A stretch of DNA of 30,394 nucleotides, from IMG/VR virus record IMGVR_UViG_3300042465_003579, positions 1-30,394 of that record; one strand, given 5' to 3'. Position numbers and translations under genes: made by a program. Shown here piece by piece: positions 6,108-12,257 of this stretch (positions are counted from its first letter, which is position 1; each line of letters starts with the position of its first letter). Source of the DNA: a virus. A model generated the notes under the pieces. That model ran no database searches and was not told where the DNA came from. It saw only the letters and a list, made by a program, of their open reading frames with translations.

Positions 6108-6222
6108 ACGATAAACATACATTGAGCATACGATATGCACACGATAAACAATCGATGTATGCACATAGAATACACGCTACAACCAACGATCACCCACTAT
6201 ACATACGATAGCATCAAACGAT
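6108..6222 (+). repeat. phased ACGAT motif cluster
   Basis: ACGAT starts at 6108, 6130, 6141, 6186, 6205 and 6218, with a TCGAT at 6152, all in one orientation. The first gaps are 22, 11, 11 and 34 bases, close to whole helical turns. ACGATAAACA occurs twice (6108 and 6141), and TGCAC words are interleaved. Confidence 0.6.
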
Positions 6223-6520
6223 TGATTAGCGCGGGTTGTAGGGCCGTATAGGCCGTTCTATGGGTATTATAAACGTATGGATATTTTAGGTTTCTACGGA
6301 CAATGGAACAGGGGTGGCGGGTTTCCCATCAAGCCATACGGACATACTGCTGATAAATCTGTCAGATAATCACAAACAATACCAACCGTATTACCTAGCA
6401 ATCACTAGCAATCTAACAGCAGTAAGTACTACACATTGCATCCCTCGCTATACTACCGTTTAAACCAACGCTATAGCACCTAGAACAAGCCGTACAGACT
6501 TATGTATAGCCTAGGTAGTA

Positions 6521-6554
6521 ATACGCATCCGAAGGGTCGTATGCTCTGTCTTTT
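6521..6554 (+). terminator. possible terminator with CCGAAGG core
   Basis: ATACG (6521-6525) pairs with CGTAT (6538-6542). ATCC pairs with GGGT inside, around GAA, with one bulged C. A pyrimidine-rich GCTCTGTCTTTT follows. Confidence 0.5.
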
Positions 6555-7063
6555 AGGTTTAAGCTGTTATTGAGCTTCCTAGATGATCCAGTACTACGTA
6601 TGTTGCTATACACGTAGTAATGATAATTACACTATACATTTTTTATATGAATGAGTAGAGTATGTATCTTGGTAGCTATGTCTGATGTACTTGGATATTT
6701 CTTGGAATCATTAGACGGTGATCCAAGGAAATAACAGTAACAAAATTTTTAAAAAATAAGATAATTCCAGAAATTCGGAACGCTAATCTATATTTATTGT
6801 GCGATAGACCAGAGAAGTACTATGGAATCATTGCACGTACACCAGTAGTAGATAACTGAAGATGATTTAAGTCTTCGACTTTGTTAATAACTTAACTTTG
6901 TGCTTAAAGTTCCGAAGGAACGTTCTTAAACTTCAGTATTTGTGCCTAACACTGAAGTACCAACGAAGACAACAAAACATGTAGCAAACCACCGTAAGTA
7001 CCGTTGATCATGTGTTGAAGCCTTCAATAGTTGTTGGTTTTGTTTAAAACTTATCAACTTGAT

Positions 7064-7162
7064 TAAATTAAACATTTTCGATGTACTTTATGCTTACCCC
7101 ATGTAGTCTCTATAGCTTTTTTGGACAGAAAACACCTAAATTAAACATTTTCGATGTACTTT
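7064..7162. repeat. 26-bp perfect direct repeat, two copies
   Basis: Identical 26-base copies lie at 7064-7089 and 7137-7162 and are separated by 47 bases. Each includes TTAAACATTTTCGATG. They stand just beyond the 3' end of the leftward regulatory genes. Confidence 0.9.
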
Positions 7163-7180
7163 TGAGTAAAAATCTGAGAA

Positions 7181-7834
7181 TTACTGTTGTATTAAAACAA
7201 CTTTCTTTCTGGAGTAGTTTAATTTATTACGATCAATTCCGAGAACCTTGCAAATCTCTTTGTCGGTAAATCCAGCATCTTTCATTTTATTAGCTTTTAG
7301 AACAATGTTAAGTTCTTCGTCGTTTTCTGACAACACACCAAACATTTCATCATGAATTCTTTTATAGTTTCTAAGCTGCCGCACTTCTAGGTCTAATTCG
7401 TCAATCATATCTACATACTCTTGAACGTCTTCTATAGAATATGTTTCAGACTTCAGAATAGTACAATACATCTTGAATGCTCTACGGAAATCTATAAGAT
7501 TTTTTGCTTTTTCACAATTAGTCCATGCCAAACTTAACGTTTCACTTGAATCGTCTATCTTAAGTTCTTCTTTAAGCTCCTTAACTACTGTTTGGATAAC
7601 TTCTTTATAGAACATACTTTTAGCTGTACTACTAAAATCTTCAGGGTAGTCTTGGATGTTACCTGTTACTAATCCCTGCTTGATTGTGTCTTGTACATAT
7701 GTTTTTACCACCAATGGATTGGTACGAGTAGTTACTGATTCAGACATGGACTTTTTAAGTAAAGCTATAGCTTGGGCTTTTTCTTGGTTAGTCCAATCTG
7801 AAACTAAGTCGATTAATTCATCTTTTTTATTCAT
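7181..7834 (-). CDS. putative DNA-binding regulator with C-terminal HTH
   Basis: This 217-residue leftward protein is largely helical. Its N-terminus contains WTNQEKAQAIALLKKS, the middle is acidic, and residues of about 185-212 (AGFTDKEICKVLGIDRNKLNYSRK) form a clear helix-turn-helix like those of resolvases and small regulators. The start at 7834 has AAAGGA upstream and overlaps the stop of the upstream wHTH gene by four bases (ATGA), so the pair is an operon with coupled translation. The opposite orientation to all the late genes suggests a regulatory role. No specific family is recognised. Confidence 0.72.
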   Translation of the reverse strand: MNKKDELIDLVSDWTNQEKAQAIALLKKSMSESVTTRTNPLVVKTYVQDTIKQGLVTGNIQDYPEDFSSTAKSMFYKEVIQTVVKELKEELKIDDSSETLSLAWTNCEKAKNLIDFRRAFKMYCTILKSETYSIEDVQEYVDMIDELDLEVRQLRNYKRIHDEMFGVLSENDEELNIVLKANKMKDAGFTDKEICKVLGIDRNKLNYSRKKVVLIQQ

Positions 7835-8130
7835 TCGTTTATCCTTTTGATTACTTTGTAGCTATATTGTGGTCTGTTCTTTTCAGACTTACCTTCGATA
7901 ATTTCAATATATCCACCTTTTTCTAACTTACGTATACCTTTAGTTACTGTCAGAGGAACAATCCTTAGTATTTCCGCTATATTTTTCAATGTTCTTACAC
8001 AAATACCGTTGTCTCTACAATCTTGTTCTATTAGACCTAAAATAAATTTATATCCAACAGGTAGGTCTGGTATATCCAGAATATCGAAAGACATTTCTAT
8101 GTAACGTGGATTTTCTTGTTTAGTGTTCAT
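7831..8130 (-). CDS. winged helix-turn-helix regulator (99 aa)
   Basis: Residues of about 20-90 read as a winged helix: LPVGYKFILGLIEQDC, then TLKNIAEILRIVPLTVTKGI (recognition region) and RKLEKGGYIEII...QYSYKVI (wing). This is the classic arrangement of a MarR/GntR-like or replication-type winged-helix domain. It is first in the leftward operon, 34 bases downstream of an extended -10 promoter. It is a good candidate to bind the palindrome in the divergent promoter region (8207-8220) and so repress or time the late genes. That target is inferred, not shown. Confidence 0.78.
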   Translation of the reverse strand: MNTKQENPRYIEMSFDILDIPDLPVGYKFILGLIEQDCRDNGICVRTLKNIAEILRIVPLTVTKGIRKLEKGGYIEIIEGKSEKNRPQYSYKVIKRINE

Positions 8131-8163
8131 GTTTTTTACCTTTATATTGATTATACAAACTTT

Positions 8164-8192
8164 ATTGTACCATACTTGTTTCTGGATTTCAA
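8164..8192 (-). promoter_or_regulatory. leftward sigma-70 promoter
   Basis: On the minus strand TTGAAA (8192-8187), 17-bp spacing and TGGTACAAT (-10 hexamer 8169-8164) form a promoter with an extended -10, driving the two regulator genes. A second TATAAT on the same strand lies at 8155-8150. Confidence 0.65.
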
Positions 8193-8206
8193 GTAAACTT
8201 CCGATC

Positions 8207-8220
8207 TTTACATTTGTAAA
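8207..8220. promoter_or_regulatory. candidate operator palindrome
   Basis: TTTACA-TT-TGTAAA is a perfect inverted repeat whose left half is the -35 of the rightward promoter. A bound protein would block that promoter, and it lies 14 bases from the leftward -35. Confidence 0.5.
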
Positions 8221-8235
8221 TTTCCATGGTATAAT
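8207..8235 (+). promoter_or_regulatory. strong rightward promoter for the PhoH/late block
   Basis: TTTACA (8207-8212), 17-bp spacing and TGGTATAAT ending at 8235 form a near-consensus promoter with an extended -10. The first gene begins at 8281. Confidence 0.75.
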
Positions 8236-8280
8236 TTGTTAATGACAATTTTGTTAGAACCTAACCAAAAGGAGTAATCC

Positions 8281-8592
8281 ATGACTGAACAAGTAACTTC
8301 CCCTGAAACTATCCAAGTACAAGAGTACGGTCTTCCTGAATTTCTGAAAAAGATTCAACAGTTAGTAAAACAAGGGTTTGAACTAGACCTTGATTCCAAC
8401 CTAAACTATCCGCAGCAGTATGGTACAATGTTTACAGCAGGTATGCTGAAAATTAAATCTACTACTTCTGAGTTAGTAAGCGCAGATGAACGTGTACTAG
8501 CCGGTGGTGGTTTGATTGATTCAGTAGGTGATGTTTCTGCGGATACTTCTTTAAAAGTAGACGGACGCACCAAGCAAGCTAAAGCTAAGTAA
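8281..8592 (+). CDS. hypothetical protein (103 aa)
   Basis: This is the first gene of the rightward block, with AAAGGAG before the ATG. It begins acidic and contains LPEFLKKIQQLVKQGFELDL, probably a helix. The C-terminal tail is Ser/Gly/Asp-rich and ends with a basic KQAKAK, consistent with a flexible linker. I do not recognise it. The position just before phoH suggests it may partner that gene. Confidence 0.7.
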   Translation: MTEQVTSPETIQVQEYGLPEFLKKIQQLVKQGFELDLDSNLNYPQQYGTMFTAGMLKIKSTTSELVSADERVLAGGGLIDSVGDVSADTSLKVDGRTKQAKAK

Positions 8593-8618
8593 TTTATCAC
8601 CAATAAGAAGGGAGACTT

Positions 8619-9422
8619 ATGGCAAGAAAACTCAAAAACGTTAGATTAGTTCGTTCTCAAAAAACAACACAAGATATTGTACAGAAAGAAAAATTTACCT
8701 CCCAACCTTTTCCTGTGTTAGTAGCTCAAAACCAGAATCAGCAGTTATTACTAGAAGCTTTCAAGTACGATACCTTAGTAGCAGCACAAGGTTCTGCTGG
8801 TGTAGGTAAGACTCTCCTAGCTTGCTGGTGGGCTGCTAAACAGCTTAAACAGAAGCACATCAAGAAAGTAGTACTTATCCGTGCATACCAACCTTTAGCT
8901 GGTAGAACTATCGGAATGCTTCCCGGTACAGCACAAGAAAAGCTATTACCGTTCTACCGTCAAATGGTGGATTACTTTGAGGACTATCTAGGTAAAGCAA
9001 GTACAGATATTCATCTGAAACAAGAAACTTTAGAGATTTGTTCATTAGAAACTATTCGTGGCAGATCGTGGGATGATGCTATTATTATCGTAGACGAAGC
9101 ACAATCGTTGTTTGTTCCAGAAGTGCAAGCGTTGGTTACCCGAGTAGGTACAAACAGTCAAATGATTTTTTGTGGGGATGATACTGGGGTTCAGACAGAC
9201 GTTAAAAACGGAATGAACGGACTTACATACCTGCGTAAGATTGTTGAACGATATGACATTCCAGATACAAGCTTTATCAACTTTACCAGAGAAGATATTT
9301 GTCGTAAGGGGTTAACTAAAGAGTTCGTTATTGCTTTTGAAGAAGAACAATTACTAGATCAACAAGGTAAAGCTATTTACTCTCAGCAAGATCAAGATAA
9401 ACAACATAAAAAAGGGAGGTAA
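8619..9422 (+). CDS. phoH: PhoH-like P-loop ATPase
   Basis: The 267-residue protein has a Walker A motif GSAGVGKT at residues 58-65 and a Walker B IIIVDEAQ at 155-162. Between them lie the typical PhoH stretches VVLIRAYQPLAGRTIGMLPGT and LETIRGRSW, and later a MIFCGDD sensor region. The PhoH family are cytoplasmic NTPases related to the superfamily 1 helicase core; phage copies are common, but their role is unsettled (RNA metabolism or phosphate starvation have been proposed). AGGGAG precedes the start. The gene ends one base before the ClpP-like gene, whose ribosome site lies inside its 3' end, so the two are co-expressed. Confidence 0.93.
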   Translation: MARKLKNVRLVRSQKTTQDIVQKEKFTSQPFPVLVAQNQNQQLLLEAFKYDTLVAAQGSAGVGKTLLACWWAAKQLKQKHIKKVVLIRAYQPLAGRTIGMLPGTAQEKLLPFYRQMVDYFEDYLGKASTDIHLKQETLEICSLETIRGRSWDDAIIIVDEAQSLFVPEVQALVTRVGTNSQMIFCGDDTGVQTDVKNGMNGLTYLRKIVERYDIPDTSFINFTREDICRKGLTKEFVIAFEEEQLLDQQGKAIYSQQDQDKQHKKGR

Positions 9423-9423
9423 T

Positions 9424-10113
9424 ATGAAACTTAGTGAGTATAAACATTTCAGTAAAACAAGACGCAGAACAGCAGATGAGGATGTTGAAATCGGAGAAGA
9501 TACAGAAGGTACTTTGGGATATTTCGTAAGTTCTCAGACAGCTTCACATTATACTGTACCTATTGATGGTAGTTTTCGTGAACCTGTGTATTACCGTGGA
9601 GTAATCCAGATGTTAATGAACGCAGTAGAGCAAGATGTAGCAGCTTTCCTAGTAAATAGTCCCGGTGGTCAACTATCTGGTTTACTATCGCTCCTAGAAG
9701 GTTTAAACATGACTGAAGCACATACTGTTGCACTGTTAGTAGGTAGTGTAAGTTCAGCAGCGTCTATGTTTGCTTTGCATTGTGATGAAGTTTATGTAGG
9801 AGAAAATGCTACAATGCTCTGTCACAACGTATCGTATGGTACAGGTGGCAAAGGTAGTGATGTTTTAGCACACGTAAAGCATATCAGCAGTACAGCCAAT
9901 AAACTTTTACGTAGAACATATAAAAACTTCTTGACAGAACAAGAAATCAATGATATGATCGACGGAAAAGAAATCTACCTAGAGTCTGATGAAATTGTAG
10001 AGCGATTAAAGCAACGTGAAATTCTTCGCGCTAAAGAACATGAAGCTGAATTAGCAGTGGAAGAACCTAAACCTGTAAGAAAATCTAGAAAGAAATCTGA
10101 ACCTAACACTTAA
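9424..10113 (+). CDS. ClpP-like serine protease
   Basis: The 229-residue protein has the ClpP/crotonase fold signatures AFLVNSPGG (residues 74-82), GSVSSAASM (107-115, with the catalytic Ser probably S114) and LCHNVSYGTGG (132-142, with the catalytic His H134). The C-terminus is basic and low-complexity. Phage ClpP-like proteins often mature proheads, but here the gene lies about 12 kb before the capsid genes and a separate XkdF-type protease lies beside the scaffold. A different substrate is therefore possible. GGGAGGT precedes the start and overlaps the end of phoH. Confidence 0.88.
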   Translation: MKLSEYKHFSKTRRRTADEDVEIGEDTEGTLGYFVSSQTASHYTVPIDGSFREPVYYRGVIQMLMNAVEQDVAAFLVNSPGGQLSGLLSLLEGLNMTEAHTVALLVGSVSSAASMFALHCDEVYVGENATMLCHNVSYGTGGKGSDVLAHVKHISSTANKLLRRTYKNFLTEQEINDMIDGKEIYLESDEIVERLKQREILRAKEHEAELAVEEPKPVRKSRKKSEPNT

Positions 10114-10121
10114 GGATTAAA

Positions 10122-10616
10122 ATGGCAATAACACCTGATAGACTAAAAGAAATCCTAGATTACTCAGCTAGTACAGGTGTTATTACTAACAAGAAAACCA
10201 GAAGAATCTTACAAGCAGATCATGATGGTTTAGTAGCTGTGTTTTGTAGTAAACAAAAGAAATTATTTAAACTTAAATTAGAGAAGATAGCTTATGTACT
10301 AGCTTACGGGGTTAACCCTAATAGTGAACAAAAAGTATTGCATAAAAACCTAGACATTTCAGATAATAGTTCAAAGAACTTAGCTCTTGTGACTAGACGA
10401 GTTTTTCTTCTGATAAAAGAAGCGCATAGAAACTTAATTCAAGGTATAAGGCTATCTTCTCACTCTACTGACCAGTTTAACTACGTGGTTTACTGGATAG
10501 AACAGAACCAAGAGAAACAAAAAGTAGTGCATGATATTGTAGAAGCAAGGAAAGTTATGCTTAAATTGCAACTAAAGTATAGTAAGATACTGACTAAGTA
10601 TTGCGTTTTTGATTAA
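10122..10616 (+). CDS. degenerate HNH/AP2-fold protein
   Basis: The N-terminus (RLKEILDYSASTGVITNKKT) matches the start of HNH_3 homing nucleases (LK..LDYDPETG.FTW). Later LEKIAYVLAYGVNP parallels their HRLAW..YG.xP strand. VLHKNLDISDNSSKNLALVT parallels the nuclease core (..DH.NGD..DN...NL..VT). Here the catalytic Asp-His is replaced by Leu-His-Lys, so activity is doubtful. The C-terminal 60 residues resemble a worn AP2-like DNA-binding domain (VYWIEQNQEKQKVVHDIVEARKV). It may be a domesticated homing-nuclease relative acting as a DNA-binding protein. It follows the ClpP-like gene closely. Confidence 0.65.
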   Translation: MAITPDRLKEILDYSASTGVITNKKTRRILQADHDGLVAVFCSKQKKLFKLKLEKIAYVLAYGVNPNSEQKVLHKNLDISDNSSKNLALVTRRVFLLIKEAHRNLIQGIRLSSHSTDQFNYVVYWIEQNQEKQKVVHDIVEARKVMLKLQLKYSKILTKYCVFD

Positions 10617-10887
10617 ATTGTTGATTTTACTAGATTTATCAGTAATTTCATGTTATAATAACTCATGTTAGAATAATCTGCTGAAAATTCAGACTCAAAA
10701 GTAGCTTTCGATCTCCTTTCAATACTATCTGAGTCTAGTAAGAAGTAAGCGGTACATTATTTAACATAACCTACTGTTGGCTTGTATGCATTAAGCACTT
10801 CATGACCATACACCCTCCACCTTAAGTAAGTGGAACTAATTTAGAAGGAGTAGAAAGTACTCCACATTAAGAAAGAAAAATAATAAA
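10617..10887 (+). other. structured leader of the tRNA block
   Basis: A strong promoter (10631-10659) is followed by a hairpin pairing AGACTC (10691-10696) with GAGTCT (10731-10736), with an inner AGTA/TACT stem. A second hairpin, GGAGTA-GAAAG-TACTCC (10847-10863), would bury an AAGGAG sequence. No gene is seen. The segment is probably untranslated leader RNA. Confidence 0.5.
10631..10659 (+). promoter_or_regulatory. extended -10 promoter for the tRNA block
   Basis: TGTTATAAT ends at 10659 and a weak TAGATT lies at 10631-10636 with 17-bp spacing. It precedes the zinc-ribbon gene and all tRNAs. Confidence 0.6.
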
Positions 10888-11070
10888 ATGACAACCTGCG
10901 TAGTATGTGATAAATATTTTCGGCAAAGTCCTTGGAATAACACTAATGTGTGTTATGATTGCTACGACGATGTTGATGAGATACCACCTGAGATTGATTC
11001 GGAAGATCAGCTAGAAGTTGATTTACTGATGAACCCTTCGGGTCACACTAAAGGATCGTTTTACGAATAA
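10888..11070 (+). CDS. small zinc-ribbon protein (60 aa)
   Basis: Two CxxC pairs (C4-C7 and C22-C25) in MTTCVVCDKYF...NVCYDCYDD strongly suggest a zinc ribbon, followed by an acidic tail and a conserved-looking VDLLMNPSGHTKGSFYE end. Similar small zinc-ribbon proteins occur in many phages without a known role. The ATG is preceded only by an A-rich stretch, while a better ribosome site (AAGGAG) is upstream within a hairpin at 10847-10863. The gene ends one base before a tRNA gene. Confidence 0.8.
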   Translation: MTTCVVCDKYFRQSPWNNTNVCYDCYDDVDEIPPEIDSEDQLEVDLLMNPSGHTKGSFYE

Positions 11071-11071
11071 C

Positions 11072-11142
11072 GGGGTTAGTAGAAGACTACGATAGACATT
11101 TGCAATGTCCTGCTTAGGGAGCGTTACCCTATAGCTCCACCA
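11072..11142 (+). tRNA. tRNA-Ala(UGC) with non-canonical D-arm and T-loop
   Basis: The acceptor GGGGTTA (11072-11078) pairs fully with TAGCTCC (11132-11138). The third pair is G-U, the classic alanine identity element G3-U70. A73 and an encoded CCA follow. The anticodon loop TTTGCAA (11099-11105) gives UGC; four of five anticodon-stem pairs form. The T-stem TAGGG/CCCTA is perfect, but its loop is AGCGTTA instead of TTCRANY. The D-arm is reduced to GTAG-AAGA-CTAC (11079-11090), with no G18-G19 and no spacer bases 8-9. It may be functional but odd, or decayed. Confidence 0.72.
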
Positions 11143-11148
11143 GTTTAA

Positions 11149-11225
11149 GGCCGAGTAGTTCAATTGTCAGAACAGCGTGACTCCAAATCCGTGTGTTGTA
11201 GGTTAAAATCCTACCTTTGCCGCCA
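11149..11225 (+). tRNA. tRNA-Trp(CCA), aberrant
   Basis: The anticodon loop CTCCAAA (11181-11187) reads CCA, the D-arm GTTC-AATTGTCA-GAAC is good, and the T-stem GTAGG/CCTAC is perfect, with CCA encoded. Oddities: the acceptor has one C-U mismatch, the anticodon stem (GCGTGA) carries an extra T, and the conserved G19 and C56 are T and A, which could still pair. It may be a pseudo-tRNA or a deliberately divergent one. Confidence 0.75.
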
Positions 11226-11246
11226 CTATAATAGAAAAGGAAATCT

Positions 11247-11627
11247 ATGCTAAAATTAAAAAAGTTTATCGCTGCGTTGTTTATGAGTTTACTAGTATCT
11301 TGTGGTACAATAAGTAATGTCAACGCTGGAGAAATTAATATTAGCTGTGCTTCTAGTAACTTATCAAGCACAAGTTGCATGGTGGTTGCTACTGCTACTC
11401 TAGATTATGAATCTTTGACTGTAGTACTAAAGAACAATCAGAAGTTTTATTGGTGTAATGGTTGGGGTACTAATGAATGTTATTTAAAAGGTACTTTCGT
11501 AGTATTAAACAAGGAATTCTCTCTAGATGAACTTGCAGATAATGAAATTATGATGTATACTACAAAGAATGTACTGAGTTGTTTTAGGTTGTTTCAACCA
11601 GCAGGATGTACGACAGGTTTTAAGTAA
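11247..11627 (+). CDS. secreted lipoprotein-like protein (126 aa)
   Basis: The N-terminus MLKLKKFIAALFMSLLVSCG has a basic start, a hydrophobic core and a lipobox-like LVSC (C19). A type-I cleavage after NVNA (residue 27) is an alternative. The mature part has six more cysteines, suggesting disulfide bonds in the periplasm. No family is recognised. A phage lipoprotein made near tRNA genes recalls the superinfection-blocking lipoproteins of other phages, but that is only analogy. AAAGGA lies before the ATG, and the gene sits between tRNA-Trp and a 42-aa gene. Confidence 0.75.
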   Translation: MLKLKKFIAALFMSLLVSCGTISNVNAGEINISCASSNLSSTSCMVVATATLDYESLTVVLKNNQKFYWCNGWGTNECYLKGTFVVLNKEFSLDELADNEIMMYTTKNVLSCFRLFQPAGCTTGFK

Positions 11628-11643
11628 AATAAAAGGAGTTATA

Positions 11644-11772
11644 ATGTATTTTAAAGATATTGAATCAAACAAAGAAGCCGCAGAACGTAATAACCGAGAG
11701 TTAAAAGCTGCTGCTAGTGAAAGAATGAAGAAAGTTGCTGCAAAGATTAAGCAGAATAAACAACAAAAATAA
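11644..11772 (+). CDS. small charged helical protein (42 aa)
   Basis: AGGAG sits just before the ATG at 11644. The 42-residue product is strongly helical and basic (ERNNRELKAAASERMKK) with no hydrophobic segment. It starts 16 bases after the lipoprotein gene's stop, and tRNA-Asp follows at once, so it is probably co-transcribed with both. No function is assigned. Confidence 0.62.
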   Translation: MYFKDIESNKEAAERNNRELKAAASERMKKVAAKIKQNKQQK

Positions 11773-11778
11773 GAATAC

Positions 11779-11854
11779 GGCACGTTAGCATAACGGTTAA
11801 TGCTCTAGATTGTCTATCTAAAAGATGTGGATTCGATTTCCATGCGTGTCGCCA
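11779..11854 (+). tRNA. tRNA-Asp(GUC)
   Basis: The acceptor GGCACGT pairs with GCGTGTC (two G-U pairs). The D-arm is GCAT-AACGGTTA-ATGC, the anticodon loop is TTGTCTA, and the T-arm GTGGA-TTCGATT-TCCAT is canonical. The CCA is encoded. The outermost anticodon-stem pair is mismatched (C-A). Confidence 0.88.
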
Positions 11855-11879
11855 AAAACAACATCGATATAGTTTATAA

Positions 11880-11965
11880 GGAAAGTAGTGCGTTGGACGC
11901 AAGAGAATTTGCTAAATTCTTCGGGTTGGAAACAGCCTCTAGTTCGATTCTAGTTCTTTCCTCCA
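11880..11965 (+). tRNA. tRNA-Ser(GCU)
   Basis: This is a class II tRNA with acceptor GGAAAG/CTTTCC, a short D-arm TGCG-TTGGA-CGCA, anticodon arm AGAAT-TTGCTAA-ATTCT, a long variable arm hairpin (GGTT/AGCC), a canonical TTCGATT T-loop, discriminator T and encoded CCA. Confidence 0.88.
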
Positions 11966-11990
11966 AAGATTTTATGTTAGAATACTTCAG

Positions 11991-12066
11991 GGTGAGTTTA
12001 GTTTAGCGGCAAAACCTCAGAATGTGACTCTGAGTGTCATCGGTTCGAATCCGATAGTTCACCCCA
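11991..12066 (+). tRNA. tRNA-His(GUG)
   Basis: The acceptor GTGAGTT pairs with AGTTCAC. An extra 5' G and discriminator C give the histidine-specific G-1/C73 pair. The D-arm is GTTT/AAAC, the anticodon arm TCAGA-ATGTGAC-TCTGA, and the T-arm ATCGG-TTCGAAT-CCGAT. The CCA is encoded. Confidence 0.92.
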
Positions 12067-12087
12067 AAGTATTTTAGTTGTCATCGT

Positions 12088-12160
12088 TGGTGTATAGCTC
12101 AGTTGGTAGAGCGAAACGCTGTTAACGTTTAGGTCATTGGTTCGAAGCCAGTTACACCAG
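12088..12160 (+). tRNA. tRNA-Asn(GUU)
   Basis: There is a perfect TGGTGTA/TACACCA acceptor, D-arm GCTC-AGTTGGTA-GAGC, anticodon arm AAACG-CTGTTAA-CGTTT and T-arm ATTGG-TTCGAAG-CCAGT. The discriminator is G and the next bases are CAA, so CCA is not encoded and must be added. Confidence 0.92.
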
Positions 12161-12173
12161 CAATGATAACTAT

Positions 12174-12257
12174 GGATGTTTGTCCGAGTGGCCGAAGGAA
12201 GGGAGCTGTAACCTCTCTAGTAAAATCACGGTGGTTCGAATCCATCAGCATCCACCA
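12174..12257 (+). tRNA. tRNA-Tyr(GUA)
   Basis: This is a class II tRNA: acceptor GGATGTT/AGCATCC, anticodon arm GGGAG-CTGTAAC-CTCTC, an extended variable region, T-arm GGTGG-TTCGAAT-CCATC, discriminator A and encoded CCA. Confidence 0.9.

Larger units (their letters stand above)
5979..7180. other. 1.2-kb non-coding convergent region
   Basis: No supported gene is present. The region lies between rightward genes ending at 5927 and the leftward pair ending at 7181. It contains helically phased ACGAT motifs (6108-6222), an 8-bp inverted repeat TACTACGT/ACGTAGTA (6592-6619), an imperfect 34-base hairpin (6698-6731), an 8-bp inverted repeat ACTTCAGT/ACTGAAGT (6930-6958), CCGAAGG stem-loops (6521-6542 and about 6909-6921) and a 26-bp direct repeat (7064-7162). 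This density of elements would suit a replication origin or control region, but that is inference. Confidence 0.55.

Noticed and set aside
6277-6369. 30-codon frame in the long non-coding region
   Set aside because: It has no ribosome site and no recognisable features, and other frames in the region are similar by chance.
7081-7269. Rightward 62-codon frame
   Set aside because: It overlaps a direct repeat and the 3' end of the leftward HTH gene, with no ribosome site.
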